From Candidatus Woesearchaeota archaeon (GTDB lineage Archaea > Nanobdellota > Nanobdellia > Woesearchaeales > GW2011-AR9): a stretch of 64,000 nt of DNA. The stretch lies in contig JABHQW010000003.1 in the NCBI GenBank assembly GCA_018696595.1, positions 177,907 through 241,906 of the forward strand, read 5' to 3'. A program made the position numbers and the translations under genes. This document shows positions 19,380-29,600 of this stretch, one piece after another (position 1 is the stretch's first letter; every line of letters begins with the position of its first letter). A model generated the notes under the pieces. It was not told the DNA's origin. It ran no database searches and worked only from the letters and a program-made list of their open reading frames with translations.

Positions 19380-19452
19380 TCATCAATATGATGTAATTTC
19401 GTGATGGAATTGTGAAACTCTCACTCCATCATATCTTAACCAATAACCGCCA

Positions 19453-19470
19453 AGAATTAAAATTCTTGAA
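19453..19470. other. Inverted repeat in the tRNA-23S spacer
   Basis: CAAGAATTAAAATTCTTG, a perfect 8-bp hairpin with a 2-nt centre, in the 143-nt spacer between tRNA-Ala and the 23S processing stem. Near it TTTTGTGCCCT and AGGAACACAAAA also pair. Probably structural parts of the spacer transcript. Confidence 0.45.
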
Positions 19471-19522
19471 GATTTATGTTTTGTGCCCTAAAAAAACTCA
19501 ATGGATTTTCAGGAACACAAAA

Positions 19523-19598
19523 TGGACCCGTCGGGATTCGAACCCGAGGCCTCCTCCTTGCAAGGGAGGCGCTCTAATCCGGACTGAGCTACGGGCCC
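19523..19598 (-). tRNA. tRNA-Ala (UGC) in the 16S-23S spacer
   Basis: Minus-strand cloverleaf: acceptor GGGCCCG/CGGGTCC with the G3-U70 pair that marks tRNA-Ala, D-stem GCTC/GAGC, anticodon arm CCTCC-CTTGCAA-GGAGG (anticodon UGC), T-arm TCGGG-TTCGAAT-CCCGA, discriminator A. No encoded CCA and no intron. Spacer tRNA-Ala is the usual archaeal rRNA operon arrangement. Confidence 0.97.
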
Positions 19599-19640
19599 GG
19601 TAATGATTTTACATATGTTCTTTTTTTATAAAAAAAAAAA

Positions 19641-21207
<1,567 letters not shown>

Positions 21208-21642
21208 ATTTTCGTTTTTATTTTACATCCCTAGAATACATTATTGGTCACTTTAAAGCTACTTATTTGGAATTGTCAAAATTTCATCGTCCAAAATTAA
21301 TTGGATCACCTATTTCATACTCAATATTAGTTGAGTACACATGTGTTTCTCTTCTAGAAAAGAGGGTGTTTATAAAGCTTTCTGAAAAAAGCCCTTAATC
21401 TTGCTTAAATGGAGTTAGAAATCACCAAAAATGGTGCTTTTTTCAATAAAAAAATAAAAAATGAGTTACAATAAATTTTTGTTTTTTATCCTCATACAAT
21501 TATCTTTTTCTTTAATCTTCTCGTCGTAAAGTTTAATCCAAACTAATAAAGTTATCCTAAACGACTAAAGAACCAAAGAAAAAAATGACTAAATTGTCCC
21601 ATACCCACAAGATTTAAATACCCCTGAATTTTACTTTTTTCC
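21208..21642. promoter_or_regulatory. Divergent promoter region: rRNA operon leader and DHH gene promoter
   Basis: 435 bp without a gene. For the rRNA operon (minus strand) TTTATAAA at 21369-21376 is a good TATA box, putting the transcription start near 21346 and leaving a ~140-nt leader that contains a 6-bp hairpin (ACTCAA/TTGAGT). For the DHH gene (plus) GATTTAAATA at 21611-21620 lies about 27 nt from its ATG, so that gene is leaderless. I see no coding sequence and no clear 16S processing stem. Confidence 0.6.
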
Positions 21643-22671
21643 ATGCTAACAAATAAAGAAGTCAAATATTTGAGGGAAGAGTTAGCCAATGCTAAGAACC
21701 CATTATTCTTCTATGATGATGATCCGGATGGTATTTGTTCATTTGTTCTGTTATACAAAATCCATAGAGAAGGAAGAGGAATAATAGTTAAAGCATCACC
21801 AAAACTAGATTCAAGATTAACCCATAAAGTTCAGGAAAACTCGCCAGATAAAATATTTATTTTAGACATACCTATTACTAGTCAAGAATTTATTGACCAA
21901 GCAAAAACACCAGTCTATTATATAGACCATCACGAACCATTAGAATTAAACAAAGTCAAATATTATAATCCCCGAATTAAAAATCCAAGTGCATACATTC
22001 CCACAACAAGAATGTGTTATCAAATTAGTGGAGATAAAAACAATCTTTGGATTGCAACCGTTGGTTGTTTAGCAGATTGGCACATGCCAGATTTTATTGA
22101 TGAATTTATTAAAGAATATCCTCAACTATTAGATAAAAACAAAGATTTGAATTATGCTGTGTACCACCAACCTGTTGGAAAATTAGTAAGAATATTTTCA
22201 TTCTTACTGAAAGGGCCAACGTCTGATGTGAGAAAGTCAATAAAAATCCTGACCCGAATTAAAACACCTTTTGAAATACTTAACCAAGAAACTTCACAAG
22301 GAAAATTTCTTTATCGTCGTTTTGAAAAAATTAATCAACAGTATGAAGATTTAGTAGCAGAAGCAAAGAAAAAAGCAACCCGGAGCAAATTGTTATTATT
22401 TTATTATTCAGAAAACAAATGGTCATTCACAGCAGACTTAGCTAATGAGTTAGTTAACCTCTTTCCAAAAAAAGTTATAATTATTGCCAGAAATAAATCA
22501 GGAGAGATGAAATGTAGTGTCAGAGCAACAAGAAACATCAGAGACCCCCTCCAAAAAGCTTTAGTTGGAATCCAAGGCCGCGGTGGAGGACACGAAAACG
22601 CTTGCGGCACAGTAATCAAAGAAGAAGATTGGGAACAGTTCTTGAAAAACTTCAAAAGGGAAATTAAATGA
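21643..22671 (+). CDS. DHH-family phosphoesterase (RecJ/GAN-like or NrnA-like)
   Basis: Manganese-dependent phosphoesterase acting on nucleic acids or nucleotides. Seen: FFYDDDPDGICS near residue 23 (motif I), FILDIPI near 72, the name motif YYIDHHEPLE near 92, a GCLADWHMPD segment near 150 (motif IV region), and the DHHA1 domain signature GRGGGHENACGTVI near 316. At 342 aa it is the size of archaeal RecJ homologues, including the GINS-associated nuclease; no GINS gene is nearby, so the precise role stays open. Leaderless promoter. Its stop overlaps the next gene (ATGA), forming an operon. Confidence 0.87.
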   Translation: MLTNKEVKYLREELANAKNPLFFYDDDPDGICSFVLLYKIHREGRGIIVKASPKLDSRLTHKVQENSPDKIFILDIPITSQEFIDQAKTPVYYIDHHEPLELNKVKYYNPRIKNPSAYIPTTRMCYQISGDKNNLWIATVGCLADWHMPDFIDEFIKEYPQLLDKNKDLNYAVYHQPVGKLVRIFSFLLKGPTSDVRKSIKILTRIKTPFEILNQETSQGKFLYRRFEKINQQYEDLVAEAKKKATRSKLLLFYYSENKWSFTADLANELVNLFPKKVIIIARNKSGEMKCSVRATRNIRDPLQKALVGIQGRGGGHENACGTVIKEEDWEQFLKNFKREIK

Positions 22672-23072
22672 ATTTCATTTTGGAAATTTTAATGTTATTG
22701 TTTGCTTGTACTGGAATAATCTTTGGAGTTATATTAGCAATGATCGCGCCCGAAGAGTTGAGTTCTGGAAAAAAGTATTTTTTATTAATGAAAAGAGTTT
22801 TGTTTATAATTCTCTTTTTCTTTGTGAACTATTTATTATACATTGCTGAGAATTATGTTTTAATTATAGTGTTTAGTATATTAGCAATAATCTTGTTTGT
22901 AATTGAATTAACTATTTGGAAAAAAGCTTATGAAATTGCTAATTATGTTATATTCTTAATACCTTACTTTTTTGTTCTTGGAAGCAATAATAAAATGATT
23001 TTAGCAACAATGATATTTATTTATGGATTACCAACAGGAACACTAATTAAGAGAAAGTTAGAAAATGTCTAA
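22668..23072 (+). CDS. Polytopic membrane protein (134 aa), unknown function
   Basis: Four to five hydrophobic helices almost without loops: residues ~3-24, 42-60, 62-84, 91-108, 110-125. A short charged loop after helix 1 (APEELSSGKK) is probably cytosolic. Translationally coupled on both sides: its ATG overlaps the DHH stop by 4 bp and its end overlaps the Fis-HTH gene by 8 bp. No family recognised. Linked genes suggest it may serve as a membrane partner of the downstream regulator, which is inference only. Confidence 0.7.
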   Translation: MNFILEILMLLFACTGIIFGVILAMIAPEELSSGKKYFLLMKRVLFIILFFFVNYLLYIAENYVLIIVFSILAIILFVIELTIWKKAYEIANYVIFLIPYFFVLGSNNKMILATMIFIYGLPTGTLIKRKLENV

Positions 23073-23712
23073 GACAGATTTAGAAGAAAAGATTAAAGAA
23101 AAAGTTTCCAGTTTGTTAGAAGAAACCATGGAAAAGCATTGGGGTATTACAATTCCCAAAATCGAAGAAGATTTAAGTGGGAAATTAAGCCATCCTCAAC
23201 TGAATATTTATGTTCCTTTAAATTTAAGTTTTTCCGCTGCAAAGAAATTCTTCAAAGCAGAGTTTCTAAAAAGAGAATTGAGATTGCATAAAGGCAACAT
23301 TTCACAATTAGCTAAAGTATTAGGTATCGATCGAAGAAGCGTACATCGAGTAATTAAAGATTTGGGTGTTGATGTAGAAAAATTGAGGAAAGAAATCCAA
23401 TCAATCGAAGATTCTCAGACTGGTTTTGTTGATCACGCAATTCGTTCAACTCTTGACCAATATAAAGAAGTAATCCAGCCACAAAAAATGGAAAAGATGT
23501 ATGAAGAAGTTCATGAACTTTCTAGAAACATTGCCAAGATTCTTCCGCACCAAGAACTAAGTTGGAAAGAAGCTGAGAAAGAGTTTGAGAGACAGTTTTT
23601 GAGTGAAGCACTTAAAGAAAGTAAAGGTGTTGTTACAAAAGCAGCTTCTAAGTTAAAAATTCGGGTAGAGACTTTACATCGGAAGATTAAAAGGTTAGGA
23701 TTGGAGAGATGA
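23065..23712 (+). CDS. DNA-binding protein with two Fis-type HTH domains
   Basis: A 215-residue protein with two copies of the Fis/NtrC C-terminal helix-turn-helix: FLKRELRLHKGNISQLAKVLGIDRRSVHRVIKDLGV at about residues 68-103, and FLSEALKESKGVVTKAASKLKIRVETLHRKIKRLGL at about 178-213. No AAA+ sigma-54 activator domain is present, as expected in an archaeon. The linker (110-170) is helical and charged. Two recognition helices in one chain suggest binding of a palindromic or looped site as a monomer. End of the DHH operon. Such HTHs are bacterial in style, so an old transfer is possible. Confidence 0.82.
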   Translation: MSKTDLEEKIKEKVSSLLEETMEKHWGITIPKIEEDLSGKLSHPQLNIYVPLNLSFSAAKKFFKAEFLKRELRLHKGNISQLAKVLGIDRRSVHRVIKDLGVDVEKLRKEIQSIEDSQTGFVDHAIRSTLDQYKEVIQPQKMEKMYEEVHELSRNIAKILPHQELSWKEAEKEFERQFLSEALKESKGVVTKAASKLKIRVETLHRKIKRLGLER

Positions 23713-23788
23713 GTAGACTCTATCACCAAAAACTTTAATAAGCATTACAAAATCATAAATTAACATTAAAAGGGGATGAGGTAGCAAG

Positions 23789-24427
23789 ATGGTTAAAAAA
23801 TTTTTAAAAAATCTATTCAGTAAGCTTAAATTCAATCCATTTGCAAGAAAAAGCCATGTTAAATTAGGATTATATGGGCCACCGAATGGAGGAAAATCAA
23901 CATTAGCTAATCGGGTTTGTCTGGATTGGTTAGGTGAAGAAATGTCTTCTGTTTCACATATTGCTCACGAAACTAGAGAGATCAAGATTAAAGAGCAAGT
24001 AAACATTAAAAATAAGAAAGGGAAAGAATTAACTTTTTCTCTTGTTGACACTCCTGGAATCGCAACAAAGATTGATTATGAAGATTTCTTAAAAAGAGGG
24101 ATGAAAAAGAAAGAAGCTAAAGCTCGAGCTAAAGAAGCAACTAAAGGAGTTATTGATTCAATTAAATGGCTTGATGAAATGGAATGTGTAGTTGTGGTTT
24201 TAGATGCAACAAAAGATCCATATTCACAAGTTAACATTACAATCATTGGAAACTTACAAGCAAGAAATATTCCAGTATTAATCGCTGCCAATAAAATTGA
24301 TCTTAAAAGAGCTAACATGGATGTCATTAAAGCAGCATTTCCACAATATGAAATTGTTGGAGTTTCTGCAAAATATGGCAAAAATTTAGAAGAGTTTTAT
24401 GAACAGCTGTTTAAGGTAGCAAAGTAA
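23789..24427 (+). CDS. Era-like GTPase (archaeal)
   Basis: TRAFAC-class GTPase with a complete G domain: P-loop GPPNGGKS near residue 30, a Thr in the switch region (HETRE), VDTPG near 91, NKID near 171, and SAKYG near 197. The N terminus (MVKKFLKNLFSKLKFNPF) is basic and amphipathic, perhaps membrane- or RNA-associated. There is no KH domain as in bacterial Era. It heads a run with a DUF2073 protein and a zinc-ribbon protein, a trio I recall as conserved in archaea; a ribosome-related role is plausible but unproven. GAGGT 6 nt before the ATG supports the start. Confidence 0.88.
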   Translation: MVKKFLKNLFSKLKFNPFARKSHVKLGLYGPPNGGKSTLANRVCLDWLGEEMSSVSHIAHETREIKIKEQVNIKNKKGKELTFSLVDTPGIATKIDYEDFLKRGMKKKEAKARAKEATKGVIDSIKWLDEMECVVVVLDATKDPYSQVNITIIGNLQARNIPVLIAANKIDLKRANMDVIKAAFPQYEIVGVSAKYGKNLEEFYEQLFKVAK

Positions 24428-24509
24428 AATACATGATAGATTATATATAATAAAAAACAAGATTTAAAAAGTGTAAAGATTTACTAAATAAGAAAGAGGT
24501 TAAGAAAAG

Positions 24510-24923
24510 ATGGTTACATTCCAATTCGTTCCGTACACAGACATTGAAGTTATGAGTTCTGCTAAAAGGATTAATAAGCTTTTAAAAATTGTAAAAGAAG
24601 AGAAAATTGTTTTAATGGAAGGCAGACTTAAGAAACACGAGGAAGCTGATTTAATTGAAATTACTATGGAAGAAATTTCCCCAAAGTTCAAAGGTATTGA
24701 ACTAAGCGTAGTATATCCTGATAAAAAGAAACAAGATTTGGGTCAAAAAATGCGTGGTGCCTTTGCTAACGTTTTGTTAGGAGACCGACAAGGCATGACA
24801 ATTATTGGACCTGCTTCTGTGGTTAAAAGAATTGAACAAAATCCTGATAAGATTGAATTGTTTACTAAAGATAGTAAAAGTAAGCCAGTTGGTCCAAAGA
24901 GAAGATACAGAAAAAGAAAATAA
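24510..24923 (+). CDS. DUF2073-family protein
   Basis: A 137-residue protein matching what I know of archaeal DUF2073: VTFQFVPYTDIEVMSSAKRINKLL at the start, then LMEGRLKKHEEADLIEITM, and LGDRQGMTIIGPASVVKRIEQNP in the C-terminal half, closing with a basic tail (PKRRYRKRK) suited to RNA contact. GAGGT precedes the ATG. It lies between the Era-like GTPase and a zinc-ribbon protein with short gaps, so the three probably work together. Biochemical function is not established to my knowledge. Confidence 0.8.
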   Translation: MVTFQFVPYTDIEVMSSAKRINKLLKIVKEEKIVLMEGRLKKHEEADLIEITMEEISPKFKGIELSVVYPDKKKQDLGQKMRGAFANVLLGDRQGMTIIGPASVVKRIEQNPDKIELFTKDSKSKPVGPKRRYRKRK

Positions 24924-24990
24924 AGAATTAGTCTTTATTTACGAAAATAGAATCAAAAGTATTAAAAAACAATAAGTTATTTATTTTAAT

Positions 24991-25371
24991 ATGCCACATC
25001 AATGTGTAAGGTGTAATAAATTATACCAAGACGGAGCTCAAGAAATTCTTAAAGGATGTAGTTGTGGCGCTAGACTGTTCTTTTACATTAAGAAAAAGCA
25101 TATTGAAGATGGTAAAACTTTAGTGAGTAACTTTTCTAAAGAAGATAAAGACCAAATTGAAAAAGATGTTACTGAGATTTTGCATATCAAGAAAGAAGAC
25201 AAGAATAAGCCAGTAGTTTTAGATTTGGAAAGTATTCGTATTGCTGGTCCTGGAAAGTATGAATTGGATTTAGTCCATATGTTCAAAAAAGATCCGATGG
25301 TAGTTAAGTTAGAAGAAGGAAAGTATGTTATTGATCTTGCTCAAATGTTTAAAGAAGGCAATAAAGAGTGA
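24991..25371 (+). CDS. Zinc-ribbon protein of the Era-like GTPase cluster
   Basis: 126 residues. The N terminus carries a zinc ribbon (HQCVRCNKLY, then GCSCGARLFFYIKK); the rest is an acidic middle followed by two similar segments, PGKYELDLVHMFKKDPMVV and EGKYVIDLAQMFKEG, which look like an internal repeat of the type YxxDLxxMF. Downstream of DUF2073 with a 67-bp gap and before a membrane gene. The repeat at the C terminus is a distinctive feature to search with. Confidence 0.75.
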   Translation: MPHQCVRCNKLYQDGAQEILKGCSCGARLFFYIKKKHIEDGKTLVSNFSKEDKDQIEKDVTEILHIKKEDKNKPVVLDLESIRIAGPGKYELDLVHMFKKDPMVVKLEEGKYVIDLAQMFKEGNKE

Positions 25372-25392
25372 TTGTTAAGTAAGTTTTAAAAT

Positions 25393-26097
25393 ATGGCAAA
25401 TAAAAAGCTAGTAGATTATATTAAAAAAGAGGAAGCAAGAGGTTATTCTATTCAACAATTAAGAAAAACTTTACTTGAAAGCAAATATAAAAAGGAAGAA
25501 GTTGAAGAAGCATTTAAATTTTTAAATAAAGATGAAGAACAAAAAAGCTTTCCTTTTTTAGCTTTTACAACATTATTGTTAGGATTTGGAGTAGTTTCTT
25601 TATTGTTAACATTTCTTTTTATTTTAATGATTTCTCTCTTAAGTGTCCATATAACAATTGGTTATTTTCTAATCATTTTATTTGGATTAATTACTGGATA
25701 CTATTTTTATCATGTTACTAATTCATTAAGAATTAAAGATAAGTTAAAAGCGATTATCGGAATAGTTTCTCCTATTTTCTCTTTAGTTCCTATTATATTG
25801 TTATTTAGATCAATCAGGTTATTACAAGAAGAGCTGAGTTCTTTTGCCGCACAAGGAAAAGACTTAATGTTGGGAGGCGGAGTGCATCAAATTTTTAGTC
25901 AAAGTATTCCCCACCCGTACATTTCAGCAGCAATTTTTTATATTTGTTGTAATGTATTTATAATTACAAAAATCGTTAAAGATAAGAAACAAAAACATTT
26001 AATGTGGTATCTTTTAGCACCCACTTTACTTTTTCTAATTTGGTTAATTACAGAAGTTGTCACAAAAACAATTATGGCAAACACATTAGGATTATAA
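25393..26097 (+). CDS. Membrane protein with N-terminal helical (UBA-like) domain
   Basis: Residues 1-45 (LVDYIKKEEARGYSIQQLRKTLLESKYKKEEVEEAFKFL) form a small three-helix domain of the type found at cytosolic ends of many DPANN membrane proteins; a related copy ends the TSP1 protein at 43373. Then about five membrane helices (55-78, 80-115, 122-140, 175-195, 207-226). A Gly/His-containing loop (LMLGGGVHQIFSQS) connects the last ones. Start 22 bp after the zinc-ribbon gene, so probably the last gene of that operon. Confidence 0.72.
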   Translation: MANKKLVDYIKKEEARGYSIQQLRKTLLESKYKKEEVEEAFKFLNKDEEQKSFPFLAFTTLLLGFGVVSLLLTFLFILMISLLSVHITIGYFLIILFGLITGYYFYHVTNSLRIKDKLKAIIGIVSPIFSLVPIILLFRSIRLLQEELSSFAAQGKDLMLGGGVHQIFSQSIPHPYISAAIFYICCNVFIITKIVKDKKQKHLMWYLLAPTLLFLIWLITEVVTKTIMANTLGL

Positions 26098-26145
26098 CTT
26101 TCCTTTAACATAAGTTTTAAATATTATACACTTTCTGAGAATTTT

Positions 26146-26856
26146 ATGATATTAATTAATGATCTAGCAAAAGAAGATCATCATATGCATACCTGTACTT
26201 TCTCTGATGGAGACAATACTGCTGAAGAGATGATTAGAGTAGCTGGAGAAATTGGTTTAGAAAGGATTGCAATTACAGACCATAGTAAAATGATTATAGA
26301 TTCTTACTGGACAAATTTAAAAAGGGATCTTAGTCCAAAACTCAATAGAGACAAATTTAAAGAAAGATGGCAAGGCCAACAAGATAACGGAGTTAATGTT
26401 ATTATTGGATTAGAAGCAGACTTAGTTAATGAAAATGGAGATGTTTGTGATTATAATTGGGATCCGTGTTTTAAAGAAGATTGGTTAATCTTATCTGCCC
26501 ATTTATATGGCTATGATGGTGATGGATCAAAAGTCATGCAAGGATATCTTAAAGCAATACAAAGATTTGGTGAAAGAATTAAAGTGATTGGCCACCCTTA
26601 TTGTTCAAGAGATTTTTCTCCCTATACTGACATGAAAGAATTAGCAAAAGCTGCTAATGACTATGGTATTGCTGGAGAGATAAATGGAAAATGTTTTTCT
26701 AATCCAGAAAGACTTCTTGATTTTAAACAATTGGAGTTAATGTTAGAACACTTCGATAGAATTGTAATTAATAGTGATGCCCATAACACAAGAGAATTGG
26801 AGAATGGAAGACTAAAACCATTTCAGTATCTTAAAGAGAAGGGATTAGTTTTATAA
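26146..26856 (+). CDS. PHP-domain metal-dependent phosphoesterase
   Basis: Polymerase-and-histidinol-phosphatase fold. Seen: motif I HHMHTCTFSDGDNTAEEM near residue 12, motif II IAITDHSK near 37, a metal-binding Glu in GLEADLVNENGD near 88, LSAHLYGY near 119, GHPYCSRDF near 147, and IVINSDAHNTREL near 210. All ligand positions of the trinuclear site appear kept. The closest named activity is histinol-phosphatase-like, but no his genes are near and the substrate is unknown. Leaderless promoter with TTTTAAATATT about 30 nt upstream. Its end overlaps the convergent ZPR1 gene by 6 bp. Confidence 0.85.
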   Translation: MILINDLAKEDHHMHTCTFSDGDNTAEEMIRVAGEIGLERIAITDHSKMIIDSYWTNLKRDLSPKLNRDKFKERWQGQQDNGVNVIIGLEADLVNENGDVCDYNWDPCFKEDWLILSAHLYGYDGDGSKVMQGYLKAIQRFGERIKVIGHPYCSRDFSPYTDMKELAKAANDYGIAGEINGKCFSNPERLLDFKQLELMLEHFDRIVINSDAHNTRELENGRLKPFQYLKEKGLVL

Positions 26857-27363
26857 CTTACCTTTAACGGCTTTATCACTTATTATTGCGCTATGGCCAG
26901 TAGGATCTTCAATGATAAGTTTTAATTTCTCTCTGCCAACAAGAACTTTGCCCAACTTCTTAACTTGGTTTTTAGCTTTTTTTCTTAAAGAAGCATCGTC
27001 TTCGCCTTCAACAGAAGCTTCAATGATTTTTTTTACTCTCTCAATTAAACCTTCGACATTAGTTATATATCCGCTAGAAGCAGGACCTGGTTCCATAGTA
27101 ATAACATGTGGGATTTTTACAGTTGCGTCCCCGGACTTAACAACTTTAACATTTAAATCATCATCTGAATTGATTTCAAAAGTATATTTGCAAGGTTCTT
27201 TCTTTTCTGCAGGCTCAATGTCTGACTTTCTATAACCACAATCAGAACATTCCACTGAAAGAATAAATATCCTTCCGAAGTGCGGTATTTCTGCTTCTTC
27301 TTCTCTAAGAGTAGCTTTATTTCCACCACAAATTGAACAATGTTGATTTTTTAACTCAGCCAT
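26851..27363 (-). CDS. ZPR1-like zinc finger protein
   Basis: Archaeal ZPR1 domain protein: N-terminal zinc finger CSICGGNKATLREEEAEIPHFG...CSDCGYRKSDI, then the beta-rich A domain with the typical IPHVITMEPGPASSGYITNVEGLIERV. In eukaryotes two such units form ZPR1, a chaperone for elongation factor eEF1A; the archaeal single-unit protein is presumed to act similarly. 170 aa is the usual archaeal length. One Cys (EPCKY) is extra. Stands alone, divergent from mutL with about 115 bp between. Confidence 0.9.
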   Translation of the reverse strand: MAELKNQHCSICGGNKATLREEEAEIPHFGRIFILSVECSDCGYRKSDIEPAEKKEPCKYTFEINSDDDLNVKVVKSGDATVKIPHVITMEPGPASSGYITNVEGLIERVKKIIEASVEGEDDASLRKKAKNQVKKLGKVLVGREKLKLIIEDPTGHSAIISDKAVKGKL

Positions 27364-27449
27364 GTTAATTAGAAAGAGAGATAGGTTTAAAAAGATTTCG
27401 CCGCGGAGGAATATTAATCTAAAAAAATTGTTTTTTCCATCACAATATT

Positions 27450-27459
27450 CTTTATATAT
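27450..27459 (+). promoter_or_regulatory. TATA box of mutL
   Basis: CTTTATATAT lies about 25-30 nt before the mutL ATG at 27481; no Shine-Dalgarno is seen, so the mRNA is probably leaderless. Confidence 0.55.
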
Positions 27460-27480
27460 CCCCCCATATTACAAAGAGCA

Positions 27481-29292
27481 ATGTCAAAGATTAACTTATT
27501 AAGTGAAGATTTAATCAACAAGATAGCTGCTGGAGAAGTGATTGAAAGGCCAGCTTCTGTTGTTAAAGAACTAGTTGAGAACTCATTAGATGCTGGCGCG
27601 GATATAATTACAGTTGAGATTAAGGATTCTGGAAAGAAACTAATTAAGATTTCTGATAACGGATCTGGAATGAGTGAAGAAGATGCAAAAAAATGCATTT
27701 TAAGACATGCAACAAGTAAAATAAGTAAAGCAGATGATTTGTTTTCTATTCAGACTCTAGGGTTTCGTGGAGAAGCTTTGGCAAGTATTGCCGCAGTTTC
27801 AAGGTTGTCAATTATAACAAAACAAAAAGATTTAGTTGAAGGATTTAACCTTGTTGTCGAAGGTGGCAAAGAAATCAGTTCAGGGATTATTGGCACAAAT
27901 ACAGGAACAACGATCGAAGTGCATGATTTATTCTTCAATGTTCCAGCAAGAAAAAAGTTTCTCAAAACTGATGCTGTAGAATTAAGACATATTGTTGATA
28001 CTGTTTTAAAATATGCTTTAATCAATCCTACCGTAAGTTTCAAGTTAGTTCATGAAAAGCATGAATTAGTTAGTTCCCCTGCAGTTAAGGATTTACAAGG
28101 AAAGATTGCTTCAATTTATGGAATAAATCTAGCAAAAGAACTTTTAGAAGTTAGTTCTGATCAAGAGGCCGTTAAAGTAACAGGATTCATTTGTAAACCT
28201 TATCAGGCAAGGAACGACAAAAACCAACAACAAATTTTTGTTAATAATCGTTGGATTAGAAATGAAACAATCAATAAAGCAGTTTATGAAGCGTATCATT
28301 CACTTTTATTTGTTGGTAAACATCCAGTTTTTATTTTAAACATTGAAATTAATCCGGAAGAGATTGATGTTAATGTTCACCCAGCAAAAACTGAGATTAA
28401 AATTGAACAGAAAGAACAAGTTTTTTCTGCCGTAATGGAAGCAGTTAGAAAAACTTTGGAAAACCATGACTTAATTCCAGAATTAGATATTGATCATGAA
28501 GAGCAATTAACTTTTGGAATTGATAAAAAAGAAGTTGAAGTTAAAAAAGAAAAAGCCAAATATTTGTTTGAACCAAGTAAACAAACAATATTAAAAGATA
28601 AAGAAGAAAGTCCCATAATTAGTGTAGATAACTTTGAAGAAGGCTCTTATACAACTCCTGAAGAAGAGGTTTTTGTTTCTGAACAAAAAGAAAAGAGAGT
28701 GTTAGAAAAGAGTTTAAGATTACCAGCAATGAAAATTCTAGGGCAAATACATAAAACATTTTTTATTGCCGAAACTGAAGGTGGTGCTTTATTTATTGAT
28801 CAACATGTTGTTCAAGAAAGAGTTCTTTATGAAAAGTTCATGAAACAATTAATGAACAAAGAAGTTGCTGTGCAAGAATTGTTGCAAGGGGAAGTTATTG
28901 AGTTCTCTGCTGCAGAAAAAGTTTATGTTAACGAAAGTTTGGTAAAAATGAAAGAGTTGGGATTTACGTTAGAAGAGTTTGGAGGAAATAGTTTTGTTTT
29001 AAAAACCGTACCATCATTATTTGGCAGATTGCAAGCAAAAGATTTATTATTCTCTGTTTTAGATAAATTAAAAGAAGGTAAAAACAAGTTAGAAGAAATT
29101 CAAGAAGAAATTATTACTCGAATGGCTTGCCGTGCTTCTGTAAAAGCAGGAGATACAATGACCATTAGAGAAATTGAGAAATTGTTATCTGAACTGGCTG
29201 AATGTCAGTTGCCTTACACTTGTCCTCATGGCCGTGCTGTGTTGATTAAAGTTCCTGTTAGTGAGTTGGAGAAAAAATTTAAAAGAAAATGA
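27481..29292 (+). CDS. mutL: DNA mismatch repair protein MutL, endonuclease type
   Basis: GHKL ATPase that couples mismatch recognition to strand incision. N-terminal motifs: ELVENSLDAGA, DNGSGMSEEDA, ATSKI, TLGFRGEALASI. The transducer domain keeps the ATP-contacting Lys (NVHPAKTEIK). The C-terminal domain has DQHVVQERVLYE, matching the DQHA(X)2E(X)4E metal-binding motif of nicking MutL proteins, and the partner CPHGRAV motif near the end, so strand-nicking activity is predicted. 603 aa is normal. No mutS lies in the window. MutL is patchy in archaea and usually bacterial in origin, so transfer is likely. It overlaps the next gene by 4 bp. Confidence 0.95.
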   Translation: MSKINLLSEDLINKIAAGEVIERPASVVKELVENSLDAGADIITVEIKDSGKKLIKISDNGSGMSEEDAKKCILRHATSKISKADDLFSIQTLGFRGEALASIAAVSRLSIITKQKDLVEGFNLVVEGGKEISSGIIGTNTGTTIEVHDLFFNVPARKKFLKTDAVELRHIVDTVLKYALINPTVSFKLVHEKHELVSSPAVKDLQGKIASIYGINLAKELLEVSSDQEAVKVTGFICKPYQARNDKNQQQIFVNNRWIRNETINKAVYEAYHSLLFVGKHPVFILNIEINPEEIDVNVHPAKTEIKIEQKEQVFSAVMEAVRKTLENHDLIPELDIDHEEQLTFGIDKKEVEVKKEKAKYLFEPSKQTILKDKEESPIISVDNFEEGSYTTPEEEVFVSEQKEKRVLEKSLRLPAMKILGQIHKTFFIAETEGGALFIDQHVVQERVLYEKFMKQLMNKEVAVQELLQGEVIEFSAAEKVYVNESLVKMKELGFTLEEFGGNSFVLKTVPSLFGRLQAKDLLFSVLDKLKEGKNKLEEIQEEIITRMACRASVKAGDTMTIREIEKLLSELAECQLPYTCPHGRAVLIKVPVSELEKKFKRK

Positions 29293-29600
29293 AATGTTCA
29301 CAATGCGGTGTTTGTTGTAAATTATTTGTAATAAACCTTAATGAAGAAGAGTATCGTTCTGGTAAATTTAAAACTGTCTTTGAAAAGTTTGGTAATTTTG
29401 ATTGGAGAGAAGCAGAATTAATTGGCGCCCATTTACTTGCTCAGAAGGAAGATGGCCAAACTTGTATATATCTTCAAGAAGGAAAATGTTCTATCCATGA
29501 AGTTCGTCCGCAAGTATGTAGAGATTTCTTTTGTGATTCTAAAGAAGAATGGCACCAAGAGATGATTGAAAGAATAAAAAATTATAAAAAAGAGAATTAA
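29289..29600 (+). CDS. YkgJ-family Fe-S / zinc cysteine cluster protein
   Basis: Small protein with the family signature CSQCGVCCKLF at the very N terminus and CIYLQEGKCSIHEVRPQVCRDFFC near residues 58-81, giving the eight-Cys cluster set typical of YkgJ proteins, which are thought to bind an iron-sulfur cluster or zinc. Exact function unknown. Coupled to mutL by an ATGA overlap, which may be incidental. Its end overlaps the convergent BCAT gene by 4 bp. Confidence 0.85.
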   Translation: MKCSQCGVCCKLFVINLNEEEYRSGKFKTVFEKFGNFDWREAELIGAHLLAQKEDGQTCIYLQEGKCSIHEVRPQVCRDFFCDSKEEWHQEMIERIKNYKKEN

